Assembly: GCF_010731815.2 (NCBI RefSeq)
Contig: NZ_AP022593.1
Coordinates: forward strand, 5,828,001 to 5,892,000
DNA length: 64,000 bases
Reading direction: 5' to 3'
From: Mycolicibacterium arabiense
GTDB taxonomy: Bacteria > Actinomycetota > Actinomycetes > Mycobacteriales > Mycobacteriaceae
Under the pieces are notes generated by a model. The model ran no database searches. It was not told the origin of the DNA and saw only the letters and a list, made by a program, of their open reading frames with translations. Below are positions 27,364-37,254 of the stretch, in pieces. Position 1 is the stretch's first letter. Every line of letters begins with the position of its first letter. A program made the translations under genes and the position numbers.

Positions 27364-29259
27364 GTGGCCGGCCGGATCTCAGATCGCGACATCGCGGCGA
27401 TCCGTGAGCGCACCCGCATCGAGGACGTCGTGGGCGACTACGTACAGCTTCGCCGGGCCGGCGTCGACTCGCTGAAGGGGCTCTGCCCGTTCCACGACGA
27501 GAAGTCACCGTCGTTCCACGTGCGGCCCAACCACGGCCACTTCCACTGCTTCGGCTGCGGCGAGGGCGGCGACGTCTACGCGTTCCTGCAGAAGATCGAG
27601 CACGTCAGCTTCGTCGAGTCGGTCGAGATGCTCGCCGACCGCATCGGCTACACCGTCACCTATACCGGCAGCTCGACCACCAACGTGCAACGCGACCGCG
27701 GCAGCAGGAGCAGGCTCATCGCCGCCAACGCCGCCGCGCAGCAGTTCTACGCCGAGGCGCTGACGTCGGCGGAGGCGGCACCGGCCCGCCAGTACCTGAT
27801 GGAGCGCAACTTCGACGCCGACGCCGCGGCGATGTTCGGCTGCGGCTTCGCGCCGTCGGGGTGGGACCGGCTGACGAAGCACCTGCTGGGCAAGGGCTTC
27901 GAGTTCAAGGAACTCGAGGCGGCCGGGCTGTCACGCGAGGGCAAGCGCGGTCCGATGGACCGCTTCCACCGGCGGCTGCTGTGGCCGATCCGGGTGTCGT
28001 CCGGCGAGGTCATCGGGTTCGGCGCCCGGCGGCTGTTCGACGACGACCCGATGGAGGCCAAGTACGTCAACACCCCGGAGACGGTGCTGTACAAGAAGTC
28101 GAACGTGCTGTTCGGTCTCGACCTGGCCAAGCGCGACATCGCCAGGGGCCACCAGGCCGTGGTGGTCGAGGGCTACACCGACGTGATGGCGATGCACCTG
28201 GCCGGCGTGACGACGGCGGTGGCGTCGTGCGGCACCGCCTTCGGCGACGAGCACCTGTCGATGCTGCGTCGACTGATGATGGACGACAACTTCTTCCGCG
28301 GTGAACTCATCTACGTCTTCGACGGTGACGCCGCGGGACGGGCGGCTGCGGTCAAGGCGTTCGAGGGGGAGCAGAACCTCGCGGGACAGTCGTTCGTGGC
28401 CGTCGCCGACGACGGCATGGATCCGTGTGATCTGCGGCTGAAGTCCGGTGACGGCGCGCTGCGTGATCTGGTGGCGCGACGAACCCCGTTGTTCGAGTTC
28501 GCAATTCGCACCGCCCTGGCCGAGCACGACATGGACAGCGCCGAGGGTCGGGTGGCGGCCCTGCGCCGCTGCGTCCCCATGGTCGCCAAGATCAAGGACC
28601 CGTCGCTGCGTGACGAGTACGCCCGCCAGCTCGCCGGTTGGGTGGGCTGGGAGGACGTCGCCCAGGTGCTGGGCCGCGTGCGCGAGGACGCCCGCAGCAC
28701 CGGCGGTCGGCGAAACGACGCGTCGGCCCGGCCGCGTGCGGTCGCGCCGGCCCCGCTGGCGCGGCCCGACCCGCGCGACCCCACGCTCTGGACGCAGCGG
28801 GAGTCGCTCAAGGGGGCGCTGCAGTACCCCGCCATCGCCGGCCCGGTCTTCGACTCGCTGTCGGCCGACAGCTTCACCCATCCGGCGTACGCGGGCGTCC
28901 GCGCCGCCATCCAAGCCGCGGGCGGTACGTCGACCGGTCTGTCGGGTGCGGACTGGATCGAGGCCGTGCGGGAGAAGGTGCCCACCCCCGAACTGGCGAG
29001 CCTGATCAACGAGATGAGCGTCGAGGGCATCAACGTCGTCGACGACGACCGGCTGCCCCGCTACATCGGCGGCGTGCTGGCACGTCAGCAGGAAGTGTGG
29101 GTCGGCAGGCAGATCGCCGAGATGAAGTCGAAGCTGCACCGCATGTCGTCGGTGGATCACAGCGACGAATATCACGCGCTCTACGGCGACCTGATCGCGC
29201 TGGAGACCTACCGCAAGAGCCTCATCGAGCGGGCCAGCGGCGACGACCTTACTGCGTGA
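27364..29259 (+). CDS. dnaG: DNA primase DnaG
   Basis: Makes RNA primers at the replication fork. 631 residues with a GTG start. The zinc-binding domain has the CHC2 pattern CPFHDEK...FHCFGCGEGGDVY (~40-70). The catalytic TOPRIM core starts at ~255 with VVVEGYTDVMAMHLAG and the acidic YVFDGDAAGR. A C-terminal helicase-binding region occupies ~470-631 after a Pro/Arg-rich linker. It is 4 nt after dgt, the same pair as in M. tuberculosis. Confidence 0.97.
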   Translation: MAGRISDRDIAAIRERTRIEDVVGDYVQLRRAGVDSLKGLCPFHDEKSPSFHVRPNHGHFHCFGCGEGGDVYAFLQKIEHVSFVESVEMLADRIGYTVTYTGSSTTNVQRDRGSRSRLIAANAAAQQFYAEALTSAEAAPARQYLMERNFDADAAAMFGCGFAPSGWDRLTKHLLGKGFEFKELEAAGLSREGKRGPMDRFHRRLLWPIRVSSGEVIGFGARRLFDDDPMEAKYVNTPETVLYKKSNVLFGLDLAKRDIARGHQAVVVEGYTDVMAMHLAGVTTAVASCGTAFGDEHLSMLRRLMMDDNFFRGELIYVFDGDAAGRAAAVKAFEGEQNLAGQSFVAVADDGMDPCDLRLKSGDGALRDLVARRTPLFEFAIRTALAEHDMDSAEGRVAALRRCVPMVAKIKDPSLRDEYARQLAGWVGWEDVAQVLGRVREDARSTGGRRNDASARPRAVAPAPLARPDPRDPTLWTQRESLKGALQYPAIAGPVFDSLSADSFTHPAYAGVRAAIQAAGGTSTGLSGADWIEAVREKVPTPELASLINEMSVEGINVVDDDRLPRYIGGVLARQQEVWVGRQIAEMKSKLHRMSSVDHSDEYHALYGDLIALETYRKSLIERASGDDLTA

Positions 29260-29320
29260 ACGCGCCGATGGCGCTATGGTGAATGCGCTGCACGCCTCGT
29301 ACGTCCTGGAAGGGCCACTC

Positions 29321-29602
29321 ATGACACTTCGCGCACACCGTCTCGTCGCCGCAGGCGCGTTGGCCGTGGCCGCCGTGGCCGCTCCGCTCGCCATGGCGTT
29401 CACCAGCGTCGACTCGACCGATACGGCCAAGTGCCGCGCTCACTTCGGGAACCTCGAGGACAACATCTGCCTCGACGGCCCCGATTCCGGCAACAGCTTC
29501 ACGATCGGCACCCCGCAGTACAACGGTGGCAATAGCCCCGACTCGGGCTGGTACGTCGGCCCCATCCTGCCGGGCACGACGTGGACCCAGGGAATCGGCT
29601 AG
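29321..29602 (+). CDS. Small secreted protein with one predicted disulfide
   Basis: 93 residues from the ATG at 29321, which has GGAAGGG 8 nt upstream; a longer frame from 29276 lacks such a site. The N-terminus is a signal peptide (MTLRAHRLVAAGALAVAAVAAPLAMA). The mature part has two cysteines, C-x11-C (KCRAHFGNLEDNIC), and a Gly/Pro/Trp-rich tail. No known domain. It resembles in design the small secreted protein at 53026-53256. Its stop overlaps the convergent Rv2342-like stop by 3 nt. Confidence 0.75.
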   Translation: MTLRAHRLVAAGALAVAAVAAPLAMAFTSVDSTDTAKCRAHFGNLEDNICLDGPDSGNSFTIGTPQYNGGNSPDSGWYVGPILPGTTWTQGIG

Positions 29603-29844
29603 CGGTTCTTCTCACCCTCGGGCAGTAGCACCGAGGTCTTGGCGTCGATCTGCGTCACGTTCACCATCTGCGGGTCGGGTGATACCCGATCGGCCACCTT
29701 GCGGCGCCCAGCGTCGATGATCGCCTTGGTGCGAGGGCTTCCCGTGACCGCCCGGTAGGTACCGGCGATCTGCTCGTAGCGCTGCCTGCCGGCCTTGGCG
29801 CCCAACACGTAACCCACTGCCATCACGGCGGCGATGCCTATCAC
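29599..29844 (-). CDS. Small membrane-anchored protein, Rv2342-like
   Basis: 81 residues from the GTG at 29844, supported by GAAGGAG 5 nt upstream; the frame is open further but that part is not protein-like. An N-terminal hydrophobic helix (VIGIAAVMAVGYVLGAKAG) is followed by RQRYEQIAGTYRAVTGSPRTKAIIDAGRRKVADRV, a short amphipathic helix recalling YtxH-type small proteins. Probably a single-pass inner-membrane protein; function unknown. Position next to dnaG matches Rv2342. Confidence 0.75.
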   Translation of the reverse strand: MIGIAAVMAVGYVLGAKAGRQRYEQIAGTYRAVTGSPRTKAIIDAGRRKVADRVSPDPQMVNVTQIDAKTSVLLPEGEKNR

Positions 29845-30003
29845 TGGACTCCTTCTCGATGCGGTGCGTCGGCTTCCATCCTGCCTCACTTCGCCGACGA
29901 CGGCCGGTGCGAGGCGTCCGACCTCCCCGATACCCATGATCGGGACTCCGTACGCTAGAGTCATGCCTCGGTTCGCGGGCATGTTCCGCGCACCACCGGT
30001 TGA

Positions 30004-30076
30004 TCCCCTGTAGCTCAATTGGCAGAGCTTCCGACTGTTAATCGGACGGTTGATGGTTCGAGTCCATCCGGGGGAG
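30004..30076 (+). tRNA. tRNA-Asn (GTT)
   Basis: Full cloverleaf: acceptor stem TCCCCTG/CGGGGGA, anticodon stem TCCGA/TCGGA with loop CTGTTAA (anticodon GTT), T-loop TTCGAGT. Discriminator G, and CCA is encoded directly after it (30077-30079). Same place as the tRNA-Asn beside dnaG and lppQ in M. tuberculosis. Confidence 0.96.
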
Positions 30077-30096
30077 CCACCCGTAGGCTCAGTGCC

Positions 30097-30576
30097 GTGC
30101 GGAACCTTCTCATCGTCATCGCGTCGCTCCTGGCCTTCGCCACCGCAGGCTGCGGTTGGAGCCCGCCGAGCGCTGAGCCACCTCCAGCGAGTACGTGTAC
30201 GGCCGACGACGGCCCCGCTGCCGACGTCGTGGCCGCCGAGATCGCAAAGCTCCCCGCGGGTACGCAGTGGCGTGAGACCGCGCGCGGCAACACCGGTGAC
30301 TGCACGCTGTACTGGGTGCAGGTCGCTTCGGCGTCCCCGGCGCCCGATGCGCCCGGGCAGGTGCTGTTCTTCGACGCGGGCATGCCGATCGGCACCCCTA
30401 CGCCCGAACCGCGGCCCTACGTCGCCGTCGTGAACTCCGGCCCCGACACCGTCACCGTGCAGTACCAGTGGCGCCAGGGCGCCGATCAGGCGTGCTGCCC
30501 GACCGGCATAGGCTCCGTGCGCTTCCAGAGCGCCGATGGCGCGCTGAAGGCGCTGGACCCCGTCCCCGGCCCCTAG
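30097..30576 (+). CDS. lppQ: LppP/LprE-type lipoprotein (LppQ-like)
   Basis: 159 residues from the GTG at 30097, 17 nt after the tRNA CCA. Signal peptide RNLLIVIASLLAFATAGC with lipobox TAGC, so Cys19 is expected to be lipidated and the protein anchored to the outer face of the membrane. The mature part has the LppP/LprE-family look: Thr-Cys near 35, TGDCTLYWVQV, FFDAGMPIGT, and ACCPTGIGSVRF with paired cysteines near the end. Function unknown. The symbol is given from position after tRNA-Asn (Rv2341). Confidence 0.75.
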   Translation: MRNLLIVIASLLAFATAGCGWSPPSAEPPPASTCTADDGPAADVVAAEIAKLPAGTQWRETARGNTGDCTLYWVQVASASPAPDAPGQVLFFDAGMPIGTPTPEPRPYVAVVNSGPDTVTVQYQWRQGADQACCPTGIGSVRFQSADGALKALDPVPGP

Positions 30577-30591
30577 CCACTCGACTGTTGG

Positions 30592-32559
30592 TTACTCGGC
30601 GTTCTGCTCGACGTGCTCGTCGGCATCCGGAATGTGCTCGGGATGCAGCATTTCCGCGTAGCGCAGCTGCTCCGGAATGCCGAAACCCTCGACCAGCAGC
30701 AGCGCGTGCGGACGGAGCTTGCGGCACCGGTCGTTGATCGCGCGCGTGACGGCCTTGGAGCGTTCGACGGACAGGAAGCGGTGCTCCACGAACCAGGACT
30801 TGTCGTCCTCGATCACCGATAGCGCGTACAGGTCGCACACCAGATTGAGGATCTCGCGGGCGTCGTCGTCCTCGCAGGCGTCGATGCCCGCGACGAACGC
30901 CTCGAGGATGATCCGGTCGATGTGCGCCTTCGCGGCGTGCAGCACGTGATCCTGCACGGCGTTGAACGCGTCGAACGGCGACATCTCCTTGGACTTGCCC
31001 TGTAGCCGGCGCGCCACCGAGGCGAGCATGTACTCCTCGCGGTCCTCGAACATTTGGACCTGGGTGCCGCGGTTGAACAGCGAGCCCTCCTCCTCGTTGT
31101 CCTGCCGGGTGTCGAGGATGGTCTGCATGATCGTCTGGGCGGCGGTCCGCTTGAGGACCCGCTCCCCGGCGAAGTTCGCGGCGAACCGCACCCACTCGAC
31201 CGGGCTCATGCCCTTGATGTCGTCGGCGTAGGCGGTCAGCAGTTCCTTGGCGACCAGCTGCGTGAGGACGTGGTTGTCACCCTCGAACGTGGTGAACACG
31301 TCGGTGTCGGCCTTCAGGGCAATCAGACGGTTCTCGGCGAGATAGCCTGCGCCGCCGCAGGCTTCGCGAGCTTCCTGGATCGCGGTGGTGGCATGCCAGG
31401 TGTTCGCGGCCTTGAGTCCGGCCGCGCGGGATTCCAGTTCGCGCTGTTCCTCGGCGTCCGGGTCGTCCGCGGTCTGCAGTTCGTGACACTTCGCGACCAG
31501 TTCGTTCTGGGCGAACTGCAGCGCATAGGACTTCGCGATCAGCGGGAACAGTCGGCGCTGGTGGACCAGGTAGTCCATGATCAGCACCTCCTGATCGTCT
31601 CCTGGTGCCTCGAACTGCCTGCGCTGCAATGCATACCGCGTCGCGATGTCGAGGGCCACGCGGGCTGCGGCGCCCGCGCTGCCGCCGACGGTGACGCGGC
31701 CGCGGATCAGGGTGCCCAGCATCGTGAAGAATCGTCGTCCCTGGTTCTCGATGGGCGAGCTGTAGGTGCCGTCCTCGGCGACGTCGGCGTACTTGTTGAG
31801 CAGGTTCTCCCGCGGGATGCGCACCTGGTCGAACTGGATGCGGCCGTTGTCGACGCCGGGTAGTCCACCCTTGTATTGGCAGTCCGAGGTCGTCACTCCC
31901 GGCAGGTCGTTGCCCTCGTCGTCGCGGATGGGCACGACGAAGCAGTGCACGCCGTGGCCCTCGCCCTGGGTGATCAGCTGGGCGAACACCGCTGCGACCC
32001 GAGCGGTGTTCGCGGCACCGCCGATGTAGTCCTTGCGCGACGTGCGGGTGGGGGAGTCGATGACGAACTCTTCGGTGGCCGGGTCGTAGGTGGCCGTGGT
32101 CTCCAGGGACTGCACGTCGCTGCCGTGCCCGGTCTCGGTCATCGCGAAGCAGCCAAGGAGCTCCAGGTCGATGAGCTTGCGCACGTACTTCTCATGGTGC
32201 CGGGCAGTTCCCAGGTTCTCGATGGCTCCGCCGAACAGCCCCCACTGCACACCGGCCTTGACCATCAGCGACAGATCGGACATTGCCAGCATCTCGATCT
32301 GAGTGACGGCGGCGCCGACGTCGCCGTTGCCACCGTGCTCCTTCTTGAAGCCGTCCTCGGCCGAGCCTTGGGCGGCCATGATCCGCATCTGCTCCGTCAC
32401 CTTCGTGCGGGCAATCACGGTGTTGGGTGTGTAGTGCGGCTTGAACACCTCGTTGGAGAGTTCTTGGCGCATGCGGTTCTTCACGTCGCGCCAACGGCCG
32501 TCGAGTGCGTTGCGCAGGTGATCGGCAGTGCTGGTAGAGGAGGACACCGTGGTCGTCAT
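30592..32559 (-). CDS. Acyl-CoA dehydrogenase/oxidase family flavoprotein
   Basis: Fatty-acid beta-oxidation enzyme for acyl-CoA alpha,beta-desaturation. 655 residues, longer than FadE enzymes and like the acyl-CoA oxidase subgroup. FAD-binding segment GCFAMTETGHGSDVQSLETTATYD at ~140-165; catalytic base region TDVFTTFEGDNHVLTQ with the Glu at ~432; C-terminal oxidase-type helical extension to 655. The ATG at 32559 starts MTTTVSSSTST; a start 48 nt upstream is unlikely. Whether it passes electrons to ETF or oxygen cannot be read from sequence. Confidence 0.88.
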   Translation of the reverse strand: MTTTVSSSTSTADHLRNALDGRWRDVKNRMRQELSNEVFKPHYTPNTVIARTKVTEQMRIMAAQGSAEDGFKKEHGGNGDVGAAVTQIEMLAMSDLSLMVKAGVQWGLFGGAIENLGTARHHEKYVRKLIDLELLGCFAMTETGHGSDVQSLETTATYDPATEEFVIDSPTRTSRKDYIGGAANTARVAAVFAQLITQGEGHGVHCFVVPIRDDEGNDLPGVTTSDCQYKGGLPGVDNGRIQFDQVRIPRENLLNKYADVAEDGTYSSPIENQGRRFFTMLGTLIRGRVTVGGSAGAAARVALDIATRYALQRRQFEAPGDDQEVLIMDYLVHQRRLFPLIAKSYALQFAQNELVAKCHELQTADDPDAEEQRELESRAAGLKAANTWHATTAIQEAREACGGAGYLAENRLIALKADTDVFTTFEGDNHVLTQLVAKELLTAYADDIKGMSPVEWVRFAANFAGERVLKRTAAQTIMQTILDTRQDNEEEGSLFNRGTQVQMFEDREEYMLASVARRLQGKSKEMSPFDAFNAVQDHVLHAAKAHIDRIILEAFVAGIDACEDDDAREILNLVCDLYALSVIEDDKSWFVEHRFLSVERSKAVTRAINDRCRKLRPHALLLVEGFGIPEQLRYAEMLHPEHIPDADEHVEQNAE

Positions 32560-32661
32560 ACTTCGACCGTAGCCCGCCGCGAGCGCTGGGAAACTGTGAT
32601 GTCGCAAACCCAGGGCAGCCTCATCGAATCGTCACATCGGGATGCGAGTTGAATCTCCGTC

Positions 32662-33390
32662 ATGACCGAACCGGACGGCCCGCCCGCCGAAGGCCTGCCA
32701 GATCAGATCGACCACGAGCACTCCAACGTGTCGGGTGGCTGGCTGCGCGCGGCGACGTTCGGGGCGATGGACGGCTTGGTGAGCAACACCGCGCTCATCG
32801 CGGGCGTCGCCGCCAGCGCTAGCGCTCAGACCGTCGTGGTGTCCGGCGTCGCGGGCCTGCTGGCGGGTGCGTTCTCGATGGGGCTCGGTGAGTTCACCTC
32901 GGTGACGACGGCCAACGAGCAAGTCGAGGCGGAGGTGCGCGTGGAACGCCGGGCCTTCCGCAAGCACCCTCAGGCCGAGCGCGCCGAGCTGGTCGGGATG
33001 TTGATGGCGATGGGCATGACGAAGGACACCGCCACCAGGGCCACCGACGAGATCCACCGCGACGAGACCCAGGCGCTGAACTTCCACCTCGTCCAGGAAC
33101 TAGGCGTCGATCCCCGGGAAAAGCCGTCGCCGTGGGTGGCAGCGGGCTCGTCGTTCCTGATGTTCTCGATCGGCGCGATAGTCCCGCTGATCCCGTACCT
33201 GCTTGGCTTCGGCTCGCTGTGGCTCGGGTTGGCCTGCGGCGGGCTCGGTCTGCTGCTGGCGGGCGGTGTCGCCGCGAGCTTCACCCGCAAGGGCATCGTC
33301 GTTGGATCGCTGCGGCAGTTGGCCTTCGGTGCGATCGCCATCGCGGCCACCTACCTGGTCGGCACGCTCATTGGCACCACCGTCACCTGA
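32662..33390 (+). CDS. VIT1/CCC1-family iron/manganese transporter
   Basis: Membrane protein of 242 residues with five hydrophobic segments. Family motifs: RAATFGAMDGLVSNTALIAGVAA in helix 1 and AGAFSMGLGEFTSV in helix 2, followed by a charged cytoplasmic helix pair (EAEVRVERRAFRKHPQAE) that carries the metal-binding acidic residues. Members move Fe2+ or Mn2+ out of the cytoplasm. It is divergent from the acyl-CoA dehydrogenase gene and convergent with the MFS gene. Confidence 0.88.
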   Translation: MTEPDGPPAEGLPDQIDHEHSNVSGGWLRAATFGAMDGLVSNTALIAGVAASASAQTVVVSGVAGLLAGAFSMGLGEFTSVTTANEQVEAEVRVERRAFRKHPQAERAELVGMLMAMGMTKDTATRATDEIHRDETQALNFHLVQELGVDPREKPSPWVAAGSSFLMFSIGAIVPLIPYLLGFGSLWLGLACGGLGLLLAGGVAASFTRKGIVVGSLRQLAFGAIAIAATYLVGTLIGTTVT

Positions 33391-33398
33391 CCGGAGCG

Positions 33399-34607
33399 TC
33401 AGTCGTTGCCGACCGTCACCGCCGTGGCCTCGTCGATCGCTTCGTCCTCGGCGTCCTCTTCCGCATCGACGCCGGCCAGGTGTCCGCGGGTGGCGAACAG
33501 CACGGCCGCGGCGAGCAGCACCGCCCCAGCGCCCACCCAGAAGGGCAGGTGCACGCTGATCCGTTCACCCAGCACACCCGCGAGCCACGGGGCGACCGCA
33601 GCCCCGCCGAACCGCATGAAGCTGTAGGCCGCCGACGCCACTCCGCGTTCGACGGGAGCGGCCTTCATCACCGTTTCCGTGATCAGCGTGTTGTTGACGC
33701 CGATGAACAACCCTGCGATCACCACGCAGGTGGCGAGCACGGCCTTGGAATCGGTGCCCACCGCCATCACGACGAGAGTCAGGCTGAAGCACAGCAGGTT
33801 GACGATCAACACCCTGATGGTGCCGAACCGGTGCTGCAGGCGCGGCGCGACCACCACCGAGGTCAAAGCCAGCGCGAGACCCCAGCCGAAGAAGATCAGC
33901 CCGATCTCATGGGCGGTCATGTCGAGCGGAAATGGCGTGAACGCCAACAGGGTGAAGAAGCCGAAGTTGTACAGCAGCGCGGTCACGCCCACGCCGAGCA
34001 GGCCGCGGTGCCGCAGCGCGCGGAACGGGTCGGCCAGCGTCGTCGCCCGTCGCGGCCGTGGCGTTTCGGGCAGCAGGAAGGTCGTGATGACCAATGCCAG
34101 CGCCATGAGGACGGACACGCCGAAGAACGGTCCACGCCAGGAGATCGACCCGAGGACGCCGCCGACGAGCGGACCGACCGCGATGCCGAGGCCCAGTGCC
34201 GCTTCGTACAGGATGATCGCTTGCGCGACGGAACCCCGCGCCGAGTTGACGATGGTGGCCAGCGCCGTCGCGATGAACAGGGCGTTCCCGAGGCCCCACA
34301 GCGCGCGCCATCCCACGATCTCCATGACGCTGCCGGACATGCCTGCCAGGCCGGCGCCCGCGATGATGATCGCCAGGCCGAGCAGCAGCGTCCGCTTGGG
34401 TCCGATTCGACTCGACACCACTCCCGTGACGAGCATCGCCACGCCCATGACCGCCATGTAGCTGGTGAAGAGCAGCGATACCTGGGACGGCGACGCGTCG
34501 AGATTGTCGGCGATGGGCTTCAGGATCGGGTCGACGAGTCCGATGCCCATGAAGGCCACGACGGAAGCGAATGCAACGGCCCACACGGCCTTGGGTTGGC
34601 GCCACAT
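33399..34607 (-). CDS. MFS drug efflux-type transporter
   Basis: 402 residues with 12 predicted membrane helices. Loop 2-3 has VSSRIGPKRTLLLG, the MFS motif A region, and helix 5 contains GPLVGGVLGSISWRGPF, the motif C pattern of drug:H+ antiporters. The ATG at 34607 is backed by GAGGAGG. It follows the MarR gene by 41 nt on the same strand, so the pair likely forms a ligand-inducible efflux operon. Substrate unknown. Confidence 0.88.
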   Translation of the reverse strand: MWRQPKAVWAVAFASVVAFMGIGLVDPILKPIADNLDASPSQVSLLFTSYMAVMGVAMLVTGVVSSRIGPKRTLLLGLAIIIAGAGLAGMSGSVMEIVGWRALWGLGNALFIATALATIVNSARGSVAQAIILYEAALGLGIAVGPLVGGVLGSISWRGPFFGVSVLMALALVITTFLLPETPRPRRATTLADPFRALRHRGLLGVGVTALLYNFGFFTLLAFTPFPLDMTAHEIGLIFFGWGLALALTSVVVAPRLQHRFGTIRVLIVNLLCFSLTLVVMAVGTDSKAVLATCVVIAGLFIGVNNTLITETVMKAAPVERGVASAAYSFMRFGGAAVAPWLAGVLGERISVHLPFWVGAGAVLLAAAVLFATRGHLAGVDAEEDAEDEAIDEATAVTVGND

Positions 34608-34648
34608 CGGGCGGGTCCTCCTCGTGATTGGAAGCAATGTGCTTGGTG

Positions 34649-35092
34649 TCAGTGGTTCTGCGCGTCCTCGAGGAGGGTGCGCATGACCCGCACGGCGTCG
34701 GACAGCGTCTGGCGGTCGGCGTCGTCCAGGCGGGAGAGGTAGGGGTCGATGACCGCGCCGCGGTCTGCCCGGACCGCTGCCAGCGCCTCGGTGCCCTCGG
34801 GCGTGATGCTGATCAGCACGGCACGTGCGTCGGCCGGGTCGGTGATGCGGGAGACGAGGCCCGCGTCCTCCAGTCGCCGCACCTGGGTGGTCATGGTGGG
34901 CTGAGAGCAGTGGTCGAGCGCGGCCAGATCCGATATCCGGGCGGCGCCCTGGTCCTCGATGACGGCCAGCAACCGCGCTTGGGCGAACGGCAGCGCGAGG
35001 CGAACCCTCTGGTTGGCCAGCCGGTTGATCCGGGCGACGACGGACAGCAGATCCGACGACAGTGTCGTATCGGCCGAGGCGTGGGGGGTCAT
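34649..35092 (-). CDS. MarR-family transcriptional regulator
   Basis: 147 residues from the ATG at 35092. Winged helix-turn-helix: FAQARLLAVIEDQGAARISDLAALDHCSQPTMTTQVRRLEDAGLVSRITDPADARAVLISITPEG, with the wing residues DPADARA typical of MarR. Helices at both ends form the dimer interface. A 19-bp palindrome lies 10 nt upstream of the start. It probably represses itself and the MFS transporter behind it. An alternative ATG at 35107 would lie inside the palindrome and is less likely. Confidence 0.92.
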   Translation of the reverse strand: MTPHASADTTLSSDLLSVVARINRLANQRVRLALPFAQARLLAVIEDQGAARISDLAALDHCSQPTMTTQVRRLEDAGLVSRITDPADARAVLISITPEGTEALAAVRADRGAVIDPYLSRLDDADRQTLSDAVRVMRTLLEDAQNH

Positions 35093-35102
35093 GACACCAT
35101 GA

Positions 35103-35121
35103 TACATAGGACTTCTATGTA
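35103..35121 (-). promoter_or_regulatory. Palindromic operator upstream of marR-MFS
   Basis: TACATAG-GACTT-CTATGTA: two perfect 7-bp half-sites with a 5-bp spacer, AT-rich against a GC-rich background and just before the MarR start. Size and symmetry fit a MarR dimer site. Binding is inferred. Confidence 0.7.
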
Positions 35122-35196
35122 GAACGCGTGGGCGCGAGTGTCCATCCTCACAGCCTGCTGAGGTGGGCGTCTCCGCACGACTGGCAGAATCGAGCA

Positions 35197-37254
35197 ATGG
35201 CTCTGACCGGCGCGCACGACGCTCGACGTGCCGGGTCCCTGCGTCCCGCCGAACTGGCCCACGCCGCCGTCATGGCCGCGCTGTGCGCCGCCACGGCGAT
35301 CATCGCGGTCGTCGTGCCGTTCGCCGCAGGCCTCTCGCTGCTGGGCACGGTCCCGATGGGCCTGCTCGCCTACCGCTACCGCCTGCGGGTGCTGCTCGCG
35401 GCCACCGTCGCCGGCGCCGTCATCGCATTCCTCATCGCAGGAATGGGTGGGGCCATGACGGTGATCAACTGCGCCTACATCGGCGGGCTGACCGGCATCG
35501 TCAAGCGCCGCGGACGCGGCACCCCGACCGTCGCGGTGGCCTCGGTCGTCGCGGGTCTCGCCTTCGGGATTGCGATGGCGGGTGCACTCGCCGTGCTGGT
35601 GCGCCTGCGCACGCTCATCTTCGAGACCATGACGGCCAACGTCACGGGTACGGCGCGCATCCTCGAGCGCATCCCGGGCCTGGAGCCCTTCGCCCAGCGC
35701 ATGCGAGACGACTTCGCCACCCTGCTCAGCTACTGGCCGCTGCTGATCATCGCGTCCGGCATCGCCAGCATCACGTTCGTCAGCCTGGTTGGGTGGTGGG
35801 CGTTGTCACGCGTGCTCGGCCGGTTGTTCGGCGTTCCCGACGTCCACAAACTCGACGCCCCCGATCCCTCGGAGCCGCCTGCCGATCCGGTGCCCGCGCG
35901 ACTGCGCGACGTGCGCTTCCGGTACCCCGGAGCGGATCACGATGCGTTCGGCCCGGCGTCCCTCGACGTGGAAGCGGGCGAACACCTCGCGATCACCGGC
36001 GCCAACGGCTCGGGCAAGACCACGCTGATGCTGATGCTCGCCGGACGGCAGCCGACGGCGGGCACCATCGACCGGCCCGGCGGGGTCGGGCTGGGCCGCG
36101 TCGGCGGCACCGCGGTCGTCATGCAACATCCGGAGAGCCAGGTGCTCGGCACCCGGGTGGCCGACGACGTGGTGTGGGGACTGCCCGCGGGCACGCACGT
36201 CGACGTGGATCGGCTGCTGGACGAGGTTGGTCTCGACGGTCTCGCCGAACGCGACACCGGCGGACTGTCGGGCGGTGAACTCCAGCGCCTCGCGGTGGCA
36301 GGCGCGCTGGCCCGCGAACCGAAGCTCCTGATCGCCGACGAGGTGACCAGCATGGTCGACCAGCAGGGCCGCGATGCGCTCATCTCGGTACTCGGCGGCC
36401 TGACCGGACGGCACCAGATGTCGCTGGTGCACATCACGCACTACAACGACGAGGCAGACTCCGCCGACCGGACCGTCGACCTCACCGGCAACGGCGGCTC
36501 GGCCGACAACGTCGAGATGGTGTCGAGCGCGCCGGTACCCGAGGCCAGCGTCGTCGCGGCCCATCCCGCGGGTACGCCGCTCCTCGAACTGCGCGGTGTC
36601 GGCCACGAGTACGGCAGCGGGACGCCGTGGGCGTCGACGGCTCTGCGCGACATCGACTTCGTCGTCAACGAGGGCGACGGGCTGCTCATCCACGGGCTCA
36701 ACGGGTCGGGCAAGTCGACGCTGGCGTGGATCATGGCCGGCCTGCAGGTTCCCACCACCGGCGAGTGCCTGCTCGACGGCGCGCCCGTCTCCGATCAGGT
36801 CGGTGCGGTCGCGATCTCGTTCCAGGCCGCGCGGTTGCAGTTGATGCGGGGCCGCGTCGACTTGGAGATCGCCTCGAGCGCGGGGTTCGACTACCACGAC
36901 CACTCCCAGGTGGTGCGCGCGCTGGCGATGGTCGGGTTGGACGCAGGGCTCGGGCTGCGCCGCATCGACCAGCTCAGCGGCGGTCAGATGCGCCGCGTCG
37001 TGCTGGCCGGGCTGCTGGCGCGCAAGCCCAGGGCGATCATCCTCGACGAACCGTTGGCCGGCCTCGACGCAGCCAGCCAGCGCGGTCTGCTGTCGGTGCT
37101 CGAGGACCTTCGCCGCAACACCGGGCTGACGGTCGTCGTGATCTCGCACGACTTCTCCGGCCTCGAGGGACTGTGTCCCCGCACGCTGCACCTCGAGAAG
37201 GGCGTCATCGCGCCCGCCCCGAGCGCCGCGTCGTCGACGGGAGGCGGATCGTGA
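35197..37254 (+). CDS. ECF transporter: fused S-component and two ATPase domains (Rv2326c-like)
   Basis: 685 residues. The first ~220 are a membrane S-type domain (five to six helices, [23 protein letters not shown] to [13 protein letters not shown]), followed by two ABC ATPase domains: one at ~245-450 with Walker A GANGSGKT, signature LSGGELQR and Walker B LLIADE; the other at ~470-675 with [16 protein letters not shown] and AIILDEP. The whole energising pair and the substrate-binding part are therefore one chain, with EcfT next door (4-nt overlap). ECF systems import vitamins or trace metals; the substrate is not evident and no riboswitch is seen upstream. ATG at 35197, divergent from marR. 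Confidence 0.88.
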   Translation: MALTGAHDARRAGSLRPAELAHAAVMAALCAATAIIAVVVPFAAGLSLLGTVPMGLLAYRYRLRVLLAATVAGAVIAFLIAGMGGAMTVINCAYIGGLTGIVKRRGRGTPTVAVASVVAGLAFGIAMAGALAVLVRLRTLIFETMTANVTGTARILERIPGLEPFAQRMRDDFATLLSYWPLLIIASGIASITFVSLVGWWALSRVLGRLFGVPDVHKLDAPDPSEPPADPVPARLRDVRFRYPGADHDAFGPASLDVEAGEHLAITGANGSGKTTLMLMLAGRQPTAGTIDRPGGVGLGRVGGTAVVMQHPESQVLGTRVADDVVWGLPAGTHVDVDRLLDEVGLDGLAERDTGGLSGGELQRLAVAGALAREPKLLIADEVTSMVDQQGRDALISVLGGLTGRHQMSLVHITHYNDEADSADRTVDLTGNGGSADNVEMVSSAPVPEASVVAAHPAGTPLLELRGVGHEYGSGTPWASTALRDIDFVVNEGDGLLIHGLNGSGKSTLAWIMAGLQVPTTGECLLDGAPVSDQVGAVAISFQAARLQLMRGRVDLEIASSAGFDYHDHSQVVRALAMVGLDAGLGLRRIDQLSGGQMRRVVLAGLLARKPRAIILDEPLAGLDAASQRGLLSVLEDLRRNTGLTVVVISHDFSGLEGLCPRTLHLEKGVIAPAPSAASSTGGGS

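Noticed and set aside
33132..34742. 536-codon plus-strand open frame antisense to the MFS gene
   Set aside because: His/Arg-rich shadow; the minus strand encodes twelve membrane helices with MFS motifs.
36627..37250. Long N-terminal extension of EcfT
   Set aside because: It is an out-of-frame shadow of the second ATPase domain; the GTGA overlap gives the start.
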